In this document: positions 7,450-16,534 of the stretch, in pieces | How the letters are laid out: every line of letters starts with the position of its first letter | Numbering within the stretch: position 1 is the first letter of the stretch | DNA from: DASYPQ01 sp041488095 | GTDB lineage: Bacteria > Planctomycetota > UBA1135 > GCA-002686595 | Assembly: GCA_041488095.1 (NCBI GenBank) | Contig: JBGPOP010000058.1 | Span: 1 to 16,542, forward strand | DNA: 16,542 bases | Direction: 5' to 3' | Translations under genes and position numbers: made by a program | The notes under the pieces: model-generated | Databases searched by the model: none | What the model saw: only the letters and a program-made list of their open reading frames with translations | Told to the model about the DNA's origin: nothing

Positions 7450-8886
7450 ATGAAGAAGTTTCTCGTGCTCGCAGGGATCGTTCTCGCCGCCGGGGCGGGC
7501 TGGTACTTCTTCGGAGTCCGCTCGGGACAGCAGGCCGCGGCGCGCGTGCAGTACCGCACGGCCAAGGTCGAGCGGGGCGAGGTCGTCGAAGGCGTCGCCG
7601 CGAGCGGGACGGTGCAGCCCGTGGTCCTCGTCCAGGTGGGCACGCAGGTGAGCGGCGTGATCGAGAAGCTGTTCGTCGACTTCAACGCCAAGGTCAAGGC
7701 GGGCCAGACGATCGCGCTGCTCGACTCACGACGGCTCGCGGCCCAGGTCGCCCAGGACGAGGCCGCGGTCGCTCGCGCGAGGGCCGACGTCGAGCGGGTG
7801 AAGGCGCTCGTCGTCCAGGCCCGGGCGGACGTCGATCGGGCCAAGGCGGTGGTCACGCAGTCCAAGGCCGACGTCGACCGGTTCAAGGCCCTGCTCACGC
7901 AGGCCGACCGCGATCTCGAGCGGCAGAGGACGCTCGTCGAGCGCCGCCTCACGGCGCCGGCCGACGTCGACGCCGCGGTCGCAGCCAAGGGGTCGCTCGC
8001 GGCCCAGCTCGCCGCCGCGGATGCGAACGTCCAGCAGAACGAGGCCCAAGTCGCCGTGGCGGAGGCGACCGTCCACCAGAACGAGGCGCAGATCGCCGTC
8101 GGGGAAGCCGCGGTGCTGCAGAGCACGGCGCAGCTCCAGGGCGACCACATCAACCTGGATTACGCGACCATCGTCTCGCCGGTCGACGGGGTCGTCGTCT
8201 CGCGCAACGTCGACGTGGGCCAGACCGTCGCGGCCAGCCTCCAGGCGCCGACGCTCTTCCTCATCGCGCAGGACCTGACCAAGGTCCAGGTGCAGACCAG
8301 CGTCCCGGAGGCCGACGTCGGCAAGGTCCACGAGGGCCAGCCGGCGCGCTTCACGGTCGACGCGTACGCCGAGCGCACGTTCGAAGGCGTCGTGTCGCAG
8401 GTGCGCCTCGCCTCGACGACGGTCTCGAACGTCGTCACCTACACGGTGATCGTCGACGCGTCGAACCCGGACGGGCTGCTCTTCCCGGGCATGACCGCGA
8501 ACGTCACGTTCGAGATCGCGCGCAGCGCGAAGGACGCGCTGTGCGTGCCCGCGACGGCTCTGCGCCTGCAGACCACGCCGGACCTGCTCGAGAAGGCGCA
8601 AGCCCCGCGAGGAGCCCCGGACGCCCCGGACGCTCCCGCGCGGACGAAGCCGCGCAAGTCGCGTGGCGCCTTCGTGTACGTGGCGACCGCGGCCAACCGG
8701 CTGCGCGCCATCGCGGTGCGGCCGGGGATCTCGGACGGCATCGTCACCGTGGTCGAGCCCATGGACCCGTCGACGCTCGAGGAGGGCGCCGAGGTGGTGA
8801 CGGCGATCCTCCGCGAGGAGGAGCCGGCCACGACCAACCCCTTCGCCCCGCCGCGCATGGGCGCGCCGCGCGGGATGGGCCGGTGA
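7450..8886 (+). CDS. MacA-like periplasmic adaptor (HlyD/RND-MFP family)
   Basis: A 478-residue membrane fusion protein linking the MacB-type pump to the TolC-like channel. It has an N-terminal signal anchor (residues 4-22), the first half of a lipoyl domain (GTQVSGVIEKLFVDFNAKVKAGQTIALLD), a long helical hairpin (about 95-235), the second lipoyl half (ATIVSPVDGVVVSRNVDVGQ) and the beta-barrel region (VQTSVPEADVGKVHEGQPAR). The hairpin is built of 14-residue repeats: four at 112-167 (ADVERVKALVVQAR and relatives) on one strand, and about three at 196-237 (QNEAQVAVAEATVH and relatives) on the other. Repeat length sets hairpin length. A Pro/Ala/Lys-rich insert (about 383-402) interrupts the C-terminal domain. 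GGAGG lies five bases before the ATG. Cargo is unknown. Confidence 0.93.
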   Translation: MKKFLVLAGIVLAAGAGWYFFGVRSGQQAAARVQYRTAKVERGEVVEGVAASGTVQPVVLVQVGTQVSGVIEKLFVDFNAKVKAGQTIALLDSRRLAAQVAQDEAAVARARADVERVKALVVQARADVDRAKAVVTQSKADVDRFKALLTQADRDLERQRTLVERRLTAPADVDAAVAAKGSLAAQLAAADANVQQNEAQVAVAEATVHQNEAQIAVGEAAVLQSTAQLQGDHINLDYATIVSPVDGVVVSRNVDVGQTVAASLQAPTLFLIAQDLTKVQVQTSVPEADVGKVHEGQPARFTVDAYAERTFEGVVSQVRLASTTVSNVVTYTVIVDASNPDGLLFPGMTANVTFEIARSAKDALCVPATALRLQTTPDLLEKAQAPRGAPDAPDAPARTKPRKSRGAFVYVATAANRLRAIAVRPGISDGIVTVVEPMDPSTLEEGAEVVTAILREEEPATTNPFAPPRMGAPRGMGR

Positions 8887-8905
8887 CACGGGGAGGCTCG
8901 CAGCC

Positions 8906-9633
<728 letters not shown>

Positions 9634-9637
<4 letters not shown>

Positions 9638-10869
9638 GCTTCATGTCGTTGCGGATCGCCCTGCGCGCGCTCGACCGCAACCGCGTGCGGTCGTCGCTGA
9701 CGATGCTCGGCGTCATCATCGGCGTCGCGGCGGTGATCGCGATGGTCGCGATCGGGCAGGGGGCGACCGAGTCCGTCAAGAAGCAGATCGCCAGCATGGG
9801 CCAGAACCTGCTCATGGTCATGCCGGGCTCGTCCTCGTCGGGCGCCGTCATGTTCGGCTCGGGCACGGTGCAGACGCTGACGCAGCAGGACGCCGCGGCG
9901 ATCGCGCGCGACTGCCCTTCCGCGGGCGCCGTGGCCGTGATCGTGCGCGCGCGCGCGCAGGTGGTCTACCAGGACCAGAACTGGGCGCCGGCCACCGTGC
10001 AGGGCTGCAGCCCGAGCTTCCTCACCGTGCGCGACTGGCCCGTCGTCGAGGGCGCGAACTTCACCGAGGCCGACCTGAAGAACGCGGCGCAGGTGTGCCT
10101 GGTCGGCCAGACGGTGGTCGACAACCTGTTCCAGACCCGGAGCCCGGTGGGCGAGCGCGTGCGCGTGAAGGGGCTCCCCTTCCGCGTCGTCGGCGTGCTC
10201 GACCGCAAGGGCGCGAGCACGTTCGGCAGCGACCAGGACGACGTGCTGCTGCTCCCCTGGACGACGTGCAAGAAGAAGCTCCAGGGCTCGACGTTCAACT
10301 CGGTGGACCAGATCCTCGTGAACGCGCCCACGGCATCGGCGCTGTCCGCGCTCGAGAACGAGATCCGCGCGACGCTGCGCGCGAACCACCACCTCCAGCG
10401 GGAGTCCGGTCCCGAGGCGATGGACGACTTCTCGATCCGCAACATGACCGAGCTCCTCGGCGCGATGACGGCGACGACCACGGTGATGACGTCGCTGCTC
10501 GCCGCGATCGCCTCCGTGTCGCTTCTTGTCGGCGGGATCGGGATCATGAACATCATGCTGGTCTCGGTGACCGAGCGGACGCGCGAGATCGGCCTGCGGA
10601 TGGCGGTCGGCGCCCGGGCCGGCGACGTGCTCTCGCAGTTCCTGGTCGAGTCGGTGGTCCTCTCGGGGATCGGCGGGCTGATCGGGATCGCGCTCGGGAC
10701 GGGCGGGGCGATCGCGGTCTCGCGCTTCGCGCACTGGCCGGCGATCGTGTCGCCCAACGCGATCGCCGTCGCGGTGCTCTTCTCCGGCGCCGTGGGCGTG
10801 ATCTTCGGCTTCTACCCCGCCTGGCGCGCGAGCCGCCTCGACCCGGTCGACGCGCTGCGGTACGAGTAG
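9634..10869 (+). CDS. MacB-type ABC transporter permease
   Basis: A 411-residue membrane subunit. Transmembrane helix 1 (about 22-41, TMLGVIIGVAAVIAMVAIGQ) is followed by a large periplasmic MacB_PCD domain (about 42-285). Three C-terminal FtsX-type helices follow, with the strongly conserved stretch GGIGIMNIMLVSVTERTREI and RMAVGAR, and the end motif PAWRASRLDPVDALRYE. The start is GTG 9634, overlapping the ATPase stop by four bases (GTGA); ATG 9643 is an alternative that removes three residues. It works with the separate ATPase upstream and, by context, with the MacA-like adaptor and TolC-like channel. It is the last gene of the operon, and the convergent protease gene ends only 18 bases away. 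Confidence 0.94.
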
Positions 10870-10887
10870 GCAGGCCCGGGATCCGGC

Positions 10888-12858
10888 TCAGTACACGCGC
10901 AATCGCAGGCTGTCCATCGAGAGCAGCGCGGTCGCGCCGGCGTTCGTCGCGCGGAGCTGCACGTAGGCCGTGCCCTCGTCGTCGAGGAACCTGGCCGGGT
11001 TCGCGGGCAGCGGGACGGAGAGGTGCTGCTCGCTCGTCCCCGTGATCGGCGTCGTGGCGACGGTCACGAAATTCCCGTAGGGATAGCTGGCCGACTGCCA
11101 GTCGTAGAGCTCGATCGTCTCGACGCCCCCGGTGCAGCCGGCGTACGAGCGCGTCCATTCCAGGCGCATGCCGTGGATCGGGGAGCCGCGCACCTTGCGC
11201 AGCGAGAACTGCGCGAAGATCCGCGCGTTGGGAGGATCGCGCGTGCAGGTGAAGCGCGCGCCGTCGTCGCGATAGAGCTCGCGGAAGCCCCCGCTCGACA
11301 CGGCCGGATCGAACGTGTTCGCGTCGCTCGGCGCGAAGAGCCAGCCGCTCCCGCCTTCCCAGACGAGGCTCTGCACGATCTGACCGTTGACCTCGAGATC
11401 GATCGTCGACTGGAAGTTCGAGCCGAGCCGCGTGTGCACCTCGTTGCGGGACTGCGAGAGGATCGACAGCGCGCGTCCGTTGCGCAGCACGCGCACGAGG
11501 TTCGGGGCCTCGAGCCCGACCCCGTAGAGGAGGAGATCGGGCCGGACCGGCGTCTCGTTCGTCCGCAGCGGCGCGAGGCCTCCTCCGACGGGGCTCGCGA
11601 ACAGGAAGCGCGGGGGCTTCGATCCCGACGTCAGGCCCAGCGCGCGGTCGAGCGCGGCGCGGGCGTCGACGCGGCCGTAGTTCGTCCACTCGCCGATCCC
11701 GGGCTGGATCGTCGGGATCGAGCTGTCCTCGAGGGCGGTGCGCACCTGGTCGTTCGTCGCGGACGGCACGGCCGAGAAGAGCAGCGCCGCGATCCCCGCG
11801 ACGTGCGGCGTCGCGGCGGAGGTGCCCGCGAAGCCCGTGGTATAGCCTCCTCCTGTCGTGGTCGCGCTGATACCCTGCCCGGGCGCCGCCACGTCGACCC
11901 AGCTCCCGTAGTTCGAGAACCACGATCTCAGGTCCGAGGAGTCGTGCGCCCCGACCGCCAGCGTGTGCTCGTAGGCTCCGGGATAGTAGGGGAAGCACTG
12001 CGCCGAGTTTCCCGCCGCGGCGACGGGCAGCGCGCCGTGGCTCCAGCAGTAGTCGATCGCGGATCGCTCGGCGGGGGTCACCTGGTCGCCGAAGAAGCTC
12101 ATCGAGATCACCTTGCAGCCCTGGTTCGCGGCGTAGAGCAGCGCGGGCACGACGTAGGAGTCGTACAGGTACCCCGCATCGTTGCAGGCCTTGAGCGGAA
12201 CGAGCTTGCACAGGGGCGCGATGCCGGTGATGCCGAGGGAGTTGTCCTGCACCGCCGCGATGATCCCCGCGCAGGCGGTGCCGTGGCCGAGGACGTCGTC
12301 GGGGATCGGGTCGTTGTTCACGAAGTCCCAGCCTCGGACGTCGTCGACGTAGCCGTTGCCGTCGTCGTCGATGCCGTTGTTCGGGATCTCGCCCGGGTTG
12401 ACCCACACGTTGGCGGCGAGGTCGGGGTGCGAGGTCTCGAGCCCCGTGTCGATCACCGCGATCTTGACGCTGCTGGCACCGCGCGTCGTGTCCCAGGCGG
12501 TGTCGGCGTGGATGTGCATCAGGTTCCACATCCCCGGCCACATGGGATCGTTGGGGATGTGCGCCAGACGGCGCGCGCGGTCGAATTCGGCGCGCGAGAC
12601 GAGGGGATGGAGGGCGTAGGCTTCGCGCAGCTCGGAGAGGCGCGCGGGATCGACCTCGACGACCTGCCAGCCGATCTCGGGGAGGTCCGCGAGGACACGG
12701 GCGCCGAGCTGGCTATGGAGGCGGGCGACGGCGGCGGCATCCGCGCCGTGGACGGGCTCGACCAGGAGGCGCGCGGGGTGGACGCGCTGGAGATCGGGGC
12801 GGGGGTCGCCGAGCGCGAGGGTGCCGAGGAGGATCGCGAGGATCACGAGGCAGCTCAC
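10888..12858 (-). CDS. Secreted subtilisin-like (S8) serine protease
   Basis: A 656-residue secreted endopeptidase. A short signal peptide (residues 1-17, GTG start) precedes a propeptide-like region (about 18-100). The S8 domain runs from about 105 to 410: Asp137 in VKIAVIDTG, His192 in GHGTACAG, oxyanion Asn284 in AAAGNSAQ and Ser347 in GTSAATPHVAG. All catalytic residues are present. An Asp-rich insert (NNGIDDDGNGYVDDVRGWDF, from about 160) resembles calcium-binding insertions of other secreted subtilases. The C-terminal 245 residues have no catalytic motif and look like beta-rich accessory domains, ending SLRLRVY. It is convergent with the exporter operon and divergent from the Gfo/Idh gene (116 bp apart). 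The GTG start has no strong Shine-Dalgarno, so the start is less certain than the product. Confidence 0.92.
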   Translation of the reverse strand: MSCLVILAILLGTLALGDPRPDLQRVHPARLLVEPVHGADAAAVARLHSQLGARVLADLPEIGWQVVEVDPARLSELREAYALHPLVSRAEFDRARRLAHIPNDPMWPGMWNLMHIHADTAWDTTRGASSVKIAVIDTGLETSHPDLAANVWVNPGEIPNNGIDDDGNGYVDDVRGWDFVNNDPIPDDVLGHGTACAGIIAAVQDNSLGITGIAPLCKLVPLKACNDAGYLYDSYVVPALLYAANQGCKVISMSFFGDQVTPAERSAIDYCWSHGALPVAAAGNSAQCFPYYPGAYEHTLAVGAHDSSDLRSWFSNYGSWVDVAAPGQGISATTTGGGYTTGFAGTSAATPHVAGIAALLFSAVPSATNDQVRTALEDSSIPTIQPGIGEWTNYGRVDARAALDRALGLTSGSKPPRFLFASPVGGGLAPLRTNETPVRPDLLLYGVGLEAPNLVRVLRNGRALSILSQSRNEVHTRLGSNFQSTIDLEVNGQIVQSLVWEGGSGWLFAPSDANTFDPAVSSGGFRELYRDDGARFTCTRDPPNARIFAQFSLRKVRGSPIHGMRLEWTRSYAGCTGGVETIELYDWQSASYPYGNFVTVATTPITGTSEQHLSVPLPANPARFLDDEGTAYVQLRATNAGATALLSMDSLRLRVY

Positions 12859-12974
12859 TGTACTCGCGGACTGGCGATCCGGGCAGCCGGGAGCTCCGCG
12901 CTGGCGCGCCGCACCCCCGCGACTACACTCCCCTGACTTCCTCCTCCTTCCGGCTCCCTCCGGAGATCCCGACG

Positions 12975-14342
12975 ATGACCCCCCTTCGCTCCCTCACGCG
13001 TCGCTCCTTCCTGGAAGTCTCCGCGGCCGCCGGCGGCCTGGTGCTCGGAGGCTGCGCCGCGCTGTCCGGCCGGCCGGTCGTCACGCGCGGCCGCCTGCGG
13101 CACGCCGCGATCGGGATCGGAGGCATGGGAGCTTCCGACCTCGCCGAGATCGCCTCGCACCCCGAGGTCGACATCGTCGCGCTGTGCGACGTCGACGCGA
13201 CCTTCCTCCAGGACGCGGCCGAGAAGCACCCGCGGGCGCGCCTCTTCCGCGACTGGCGCAGGTGCCTGGACGAGACCGACGACTTCGATTCGGTGCACGT
13301 CACCGTACCCGACCACATGCACGCGCCGATCGCGCTCGAGGCCTTGCGGCGCGGCAAGCACGTGTACTGCCAGAAGCCGCTGACGCGGACGGTGCGCGAG
13401 GCGCGCGCGGTCGCGGCCGCCGCGAAGCGCGCGCGCACGGTCACGCAGATGGGGATCCAGAACCACTCGAACAGCCTGCTCGGTTCCGCGAAGCAGCTGT
13501 TCGACCAGGGGCACACCGGACGCATCTACGAGGTGCACGTGTGGACCGACCGTCCGGCGGGTTGGTGGCCGCAGGCCGTGGAGCGGCCGGAGGGCGAGGA
13601 TCCGGTGCCCGGGACGCTCGAGTGGGACCTGTGGCTCGGCGTCGCGCCCGCGCGGCCCTACAAGGAGAAGCTCTATCACCCGTTCGTATGGCGCGGGCGC
13701 AAGGACTTCGGCACCGGAGCGCAGGGCGACATGGCCTGCCACCTGATGGACCTCCCGGTGTGGTGCCTCGAGCTCGGGTCGCCGGTGCGGCTGCGCTCCG
13801 ACGGCCCGGCGCCGAACGGCGAGAGCTACCCGCTGTGGTCGGAGATCCACTACGAGTTCCCGGCCAATCGGCTCTCGACGCGCGGGCCGCTGCTGCTCAC
13901 CTGGCACGACGGCGGGAAGAAGGCGCCGAGGGAGCTGTTGGATCAATTCGGAGCGGGCGAGGTGCCGGCCAACGCGTGCCTGCTCGTCGGCGAGAGCGGG
14001 ACGATGCTCGCGAGCCCGTACGATGCGCCGCGGCTGCTCCCGGCCGAGAAGTTCGCGAACGTCGCCGTGCCGGAGGTCGCGGGAGTCAACCACTGGCACC
14101 AGTGGGTGGACGCCTGCCGCGGGATCGGGAGGGCGAGCGCACCTTTCTCGTACGCGGCGCACTTGACCGAGGTCGCGCTGCTCGGAAACGTCGCGCTGCA
14201 CTTCCCTCACGAGACGCTCGAGTGGGACGCGTGGAACGTGCGCTTCCCGAGGCGCCCGGAAGCCGACGCGCTGCTCGGACCGCGCTACCGCAAGGGCTGG
14301 CGCCGGAGGGAGATCGATTCGATGGCAGGAGCGGCGTCCTGA
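12975..14342 (+). CDS. Tat-exported Gfo/Idh/MocA-family oxidoreductase, probable lipoprotein
   Basis: A 455-residue NAD(P)-dependent oxidoreductase or dehydratase-like enzyme, probably acting on sugars or sugar acids outside the cytoplasm. It starts with a twin-arginine signal (RRSFLE, residues 9-14) and a hydrophobic stretch ending LGGC, so Cys27 is a likely lipidation site. The Rossmann fold follows (AAIGIGGMGASDL, then VDIVALCDVDA). The HVYCQKPLT motif (Gln133-Lys134-Pro135) holds the family's catalytic-region lysine with Gln replacing the usual Glu, a variant I recall as frequent in this subgroup. GDMACHLMD (His256, Asp259) fits the C-terminal substrate site. Proteins with this signal are numerous in Planctomycetota. 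GGAG lies about nine bases before ATG 12975. The downstream gene begins 15 bases after the stop, so the two probably form an operon. The substrate cannot be inferred. Confidence 0.93.
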   Translation: MTPLRSLTRRSFLEVSAAAGGLVLGGCAALSGRPVVTRGRLRHAAIGIGGMGASDLAEIASHPEVDIVALCDVDATFLQDAAEKHPRARLFRDWRRCLDETDDFDSVHVTVPDHMHAPIALEALRRGKHVYCQKPLTRTVREARAVAAAAKRARTVTQMGIQNHSNSLLGSAKQLFDQGHTGRIYEVHVWTDRPAGWWPQAVERPEGEDPVPGTLEWDLWLGVAPARPYKEKLYHPFVWRGRKDFGTGAQGDMACHLMDLPVWCLELGSPVRLRSDGPAPNGESYPLWSEIHYEFPANRLSTRGPLLLTWHDGGKKAPRELLDQFGAGEVPANACLLVGESGTMLASPYDAPRLLPAEKFANVAVPEVAGVNHWHQWVDACRGIGRASAPFSYAAHLTEVALLGNVALHFPHETLEWDAWNVRFPRRPEADALLGPRYRKGWRRREIDSMAGAAS

Positions 14343-14356
14343 GACAGAGCCCGATC

Positions 14357-15394
14357 ATGATCGTCCCTGCCGTCGCGGCCCTCGTCGCCCTCGGCGCGCT
14401 CGCGCGAGCCGACGAAAAAGTGCCCATGTCCTGGCGCGGGCAGCGCTTCACGTCCGCCGAGTTCCCGAAGGACCTCTCCGAGCCCGCGCGAAAGGCCGCG
14501 ACGCTGTGGGAGCCGTGGGCGCTGAAGGCCGGCTACCGGATGGACTTCGACGAGAAGGCGCGCCTCCTGCTCGCCACGCGGCGAGGCAGCGCGCGGGCCG
14601 ACGCGCAGATGCAGGTGGTCGTTCGCGCAGAGAAGTGGCAGGACGGCCTGTTCGCGTCGCCGGACGCCGCGGAAGCGGAGACCGCCGTGATGCTGGTCCT
14701 CAAGGACGAGAAGGATCACGCGAGCGCCCTCCAGTCGCTCGGCTCCGCCGTCCCCGCCCTCGCGAGCTGGGCAGCCGCGGCGGCGGGAAAGGAGCTCGGG
14801 TTCGTGCTGGTGGCGCCCTTGAGCGGCGCGTTCGTCGAGAGCGCGCCGGGGCTCAAGGAGTGGAACCCAGACCACGAGCTGCTGAACCGCACGGTGCAGC
14901 TCCTCGTGCTGCGTCGCTACGGCGTGCAGCCGAACTGGATCGCGCAAGGGCTCGCGTGGGAGGCCGAGATGTCGGTCTACGGGTCGATCTACTGCTACCC
15001 GTATCGCTCCGGGTTCGTCGCCAGAGTCGAGCACAACGCATGGCCCGGCGAGCTGGCGAAGGAGATCGGGGATCCGGCCTCGAAGACCTTCGCGATCGAG
15101 GAGCTCGCCGGGTGGAAGCGCGGGCGGTTCGACGGTTCGGTCGCGCGGCACGCATGGGGGTTCGCGCACTTCCTGGCGGCGGAGAAGAAGGACGCGCTGC
15201 CGGTTGTGCTCGAGGAGCTGCACGCATTCCGCGCGAAGAACGAGCGCAAGACCCACGAGGACGGGTCGTGGGAGATCATTCCCGGCTACGAAGTGCCGGT
15301 CGACACGCAGCTCGAGCTCATGAAGAAGAGCTGCGGGGAAGATGTGCTCGAGGCCGCGGCTGCGTGGTACCGGAAGAGCGCGGGCGCGAAGTAG
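14357..15394 (+). CDS. Secreted hypothetical protein, possible degenerate gluzincin (MA-like) peptidase
   Basis: A 345-residue protein with an N-terminal signal peptide (MIVPAVAALVALGALARADE) that I cannot assign to a named family. The central region reads HELLN (173-177), then about 17 residues later WIAQGLAWEAE (194-204). This matches the gluzincin layout, HExxH followed by W(L/I)xEGxAxxxE, but the second zinc His is Asn177 and the expected Glu is Gln197. Glu202 or Glu204 remains. It therefore looks like an inactivated peptidase fold, perhaps binding a protein or glycan. The frame is open well upstream, overlapping the oxidoreductase in another frame; the signal peptide sets ATG 14357, whose ribosome site is weak. 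The spacing suggests co-expression with the oxidoreductase. The gene is well supported; the family assignment is tentative. Confidence 0.8.
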   Translation: MIVPAVAALVALGALARADEKVPMSWRGQRFTSAEFPKDLSEPARKAATLWEPWALKAGYRMDFDEKARLLLATRRGSARADAQMQVVVRAEKWQDGLFASPDAAEAETAVMLVLKDEKDHASALQSLGSAVPALASWAAAAAGKELGFVLVAPLSGAFVESAPGLKEWNPDHELLNRTVQLLVLRRYGVQPNWIAQGLAWEAEMSVYGSIYCYPYRSGFVARVEHNAWPGELAKEIGDPASKTFAIEELAGWKRGRFDGSVARHAWGFAHFLAAEKKDALPVVLEELHAFRAKNERKTHEDGSWEIIPGYEVPVDTQLELMKKSCGEDVLEAAAAWYRKSAGAK

Positions 15395-15425
15395 CTGCGC
15401 TCAGGTCGCGCGACCGACGGTCCTC

Positions 15426-15491
15426 TTAGTTCATGCGAACCTGCTTGTGTCCGGCCTCCCGCATCCACTGGATCACGTCCTTGTAGATCAT
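15426..15491 (-). CDS. Possible 21-residue peptide, doubtful
   Basis: A tiny minus-strand frame beginning MIYKDVIQWMREAGHKQ and ending in TAA. Its ATG overlaps the stop of the 47-residue frame upstream by four bases (ATGA), a pattern typical of translational coupling. Composition looks protein-like (balanced charged and hydrophobic residues, unlike the Arg/Pro-rich shadow frames around it). It could be the remnant of a longer, decayed gene. No function can be assigned. Confidence 0.25.
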   Translation of the reverse strand: MIYKDVIQWMREAGHKQVRMN

Positions 15492-15631
15492 CGCTCATCC
15501 CCCTGGTCGCAATCGTGCGGGGCTGCGCCGAGGTCAGCCAGACGGACTTGGCCGATCAGTTGCGAAGGGCTCGCTACCCAGCCCGGACGACGCGTTGCGA
15601 CGAACTCGTCAACGGGGGTTGACAGGTCCAT
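15488..15631 (-). CDS. Possible 47-residue protein, doubtful
   Basis: A minus-strand frame starting MDLSTPVDEFVATRRPGW five bases after the stop of the upstream repeat protein, and ending in GDER with an ATGA overlap to the next small frame. The frame is also open upstream, within the end of the preceding gene, from ATG 15697. Composition is plausible for protein, but no motif is recognisable. It may be a fragment of an older gene or a chance frame. The coupled spacing on both sides is the only positive argument. Confidence 0.25.
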   Translation of the reverse strand: MDLSTPVDEFVATRRPGWVASPSQLIGQVRLADLGAAPHDCDQGDER

Positions 15632-15636
15632 CCATA

Positions 15637-16524
15637 TCACGGCCACCACGTCACTTGACCCGTCTGCGTCGCGTTGAACGAGCTCGATTCGGGGCAACCA
15701 CCGAGCAAGATCGGATCGCGGTAGTACACGAGGTACCAGCGGTTCTGGCCGGGTTGGACCACGTCGCCCTTCGCAGCCGAGCGTGCCGATACCGTCGGGT
15801 CACCCGCGCCGATGTCGGGCACGGTGATGCTGCCTCCCACGGCGATCATGGTGTAGAGACGCTTGAACGTGCCTCCCGCGCAGCGCACACCATGGCCGTA
15901 GACGACGCCGGAGGAGGCCGACGCGGTGCCCTGCAAGACGATGCTCAGAGCCATCGGCCACTCCTGGCTCGTCGTGAAGACCAGACTGTCGGACGAGAGG
16001 AAGGTGCCGCCCGAGGCGGAGAGGATTGCGCCGCCCATCGCGGACGAGTTGTCACAGCCGCGACCGAGCCCGCTCGGCGGGTTCGAGCAGGGGCACTCGA
16101 TCACGCCGCCGACACCGGGATCGCACAGGCTCGTGAAGGCCGTGCCGCCCAGGCGGTCGCGGATGAACACGTCTTCCTCGTTGTTTGTGTCGCCGGGAAC
16201 TAGATTGCTGGCGTAGGCATCGAATGCCACGTACCGGCCGTCGGCGGAGAGCGATACGGAGTAGGACACCCCGTAGTTCGCTTGCGTCCCGTCGGACGCG
16301 ACGCTCACGCGTTCCGTCGTCCTGGTCCGTCGGTCCCGTACGAAGATGTCACGAGCATGGTTTGTGTCACCGGCAACTAGATTGGAGGCTTCGCTTACGA
16401 ACTGGCCTTTCGCGGATTTTCGCCTGCCGCGGGTAGCGTGACGTCGTGAGCACTTGCCGGGAAAGGGCACGGCCCGCTCCGTCGATTGAAGTGGTATGGA
16501 AAACACTCTTCGTCGACAGGACAT
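15637..16524 (-). pseudogene. Truncated PD40/TolB-like repeat protein with secreted C-terminal domain
   Basis: The minus-strand frame of 295 residues holds about 1.7 copies of a propeller-like repeat: FVSEASNLVAGDTNHARDIF with VRDR, then SLSADGRYVAFDAYASNLVP with GDTNNEEDVFIRDR. A C-terminal domain beginning CDPGVGGVIECPCSNPPSG follows, with DNSSAMGGAI, YGHGVRCAGGTFKRL and a final QVTWWP. Proteins of this type normally carry many repeats after a signal peptide. Here neither exists: the first repeat lacks the usual AFE/AFV step (SAKGQFV joins directly to SEASN), and the 40 or so residues before it are Arg-rich and unlike the family. The gene therefore seems 5'-truncated or rearranged near 16410. 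The frame begins 18 bases from the window edge, so a split or frameshifted upstream part cannot be excluded. The C-terminal domain is my main lineage clue. Confidence 0.65.
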
Positions 16525-16534
16525 CGGGCCGTGT
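16468..16534. repeat. Imperfect inverted repeat next to the truncated gene end
   Basis: CACGGCCCG (16468-16476) and CGGGCCGTG (16526-16534) are perfect 9-bp inverted copies. Partial complementarity continues inward through GTCGA...GAAG on the left and CTTCGTCGAC on the right. It lies just outside the point where the repeat protein loses its family similarity. It may be a hairpin, an element end or chance. Confidence 0.4.

Noticed and set aside
10870..10887. Bidirectional terminator between the convergent MacB permease and S8 protease genes
   Set aside because: The 18-bp gap has a short GC palindrome but no T-tract on either strand.
12924..12929. TACACT as a -10 box before the Gfo/Idh gene
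   Set aside because: There is no convincing -35 element at the right distance.
11023..12936. Long open plus frame opposite the S8 protease
   Set aside because: Its product is Arg/Val/Asp-rich with no motif, while the minus strand carries a full catalytic triad.
12821..14356. Long plus frame preceding the gluzincin-like protein
   Set aside because: It overlaps the well-supported Gfo/Idh gene in another frame and is Arg/Pro/Ala-rich, typical of shadow frames in GC-rich DNA. A signal peptide marks the start at 14357.
15404..15415. GGTCGCGCGACC palindrome as a terminator after the gluzincin-like gene
   Set aside because: The stem would be only four base pairs with a four-base loop and no T-tract follows.
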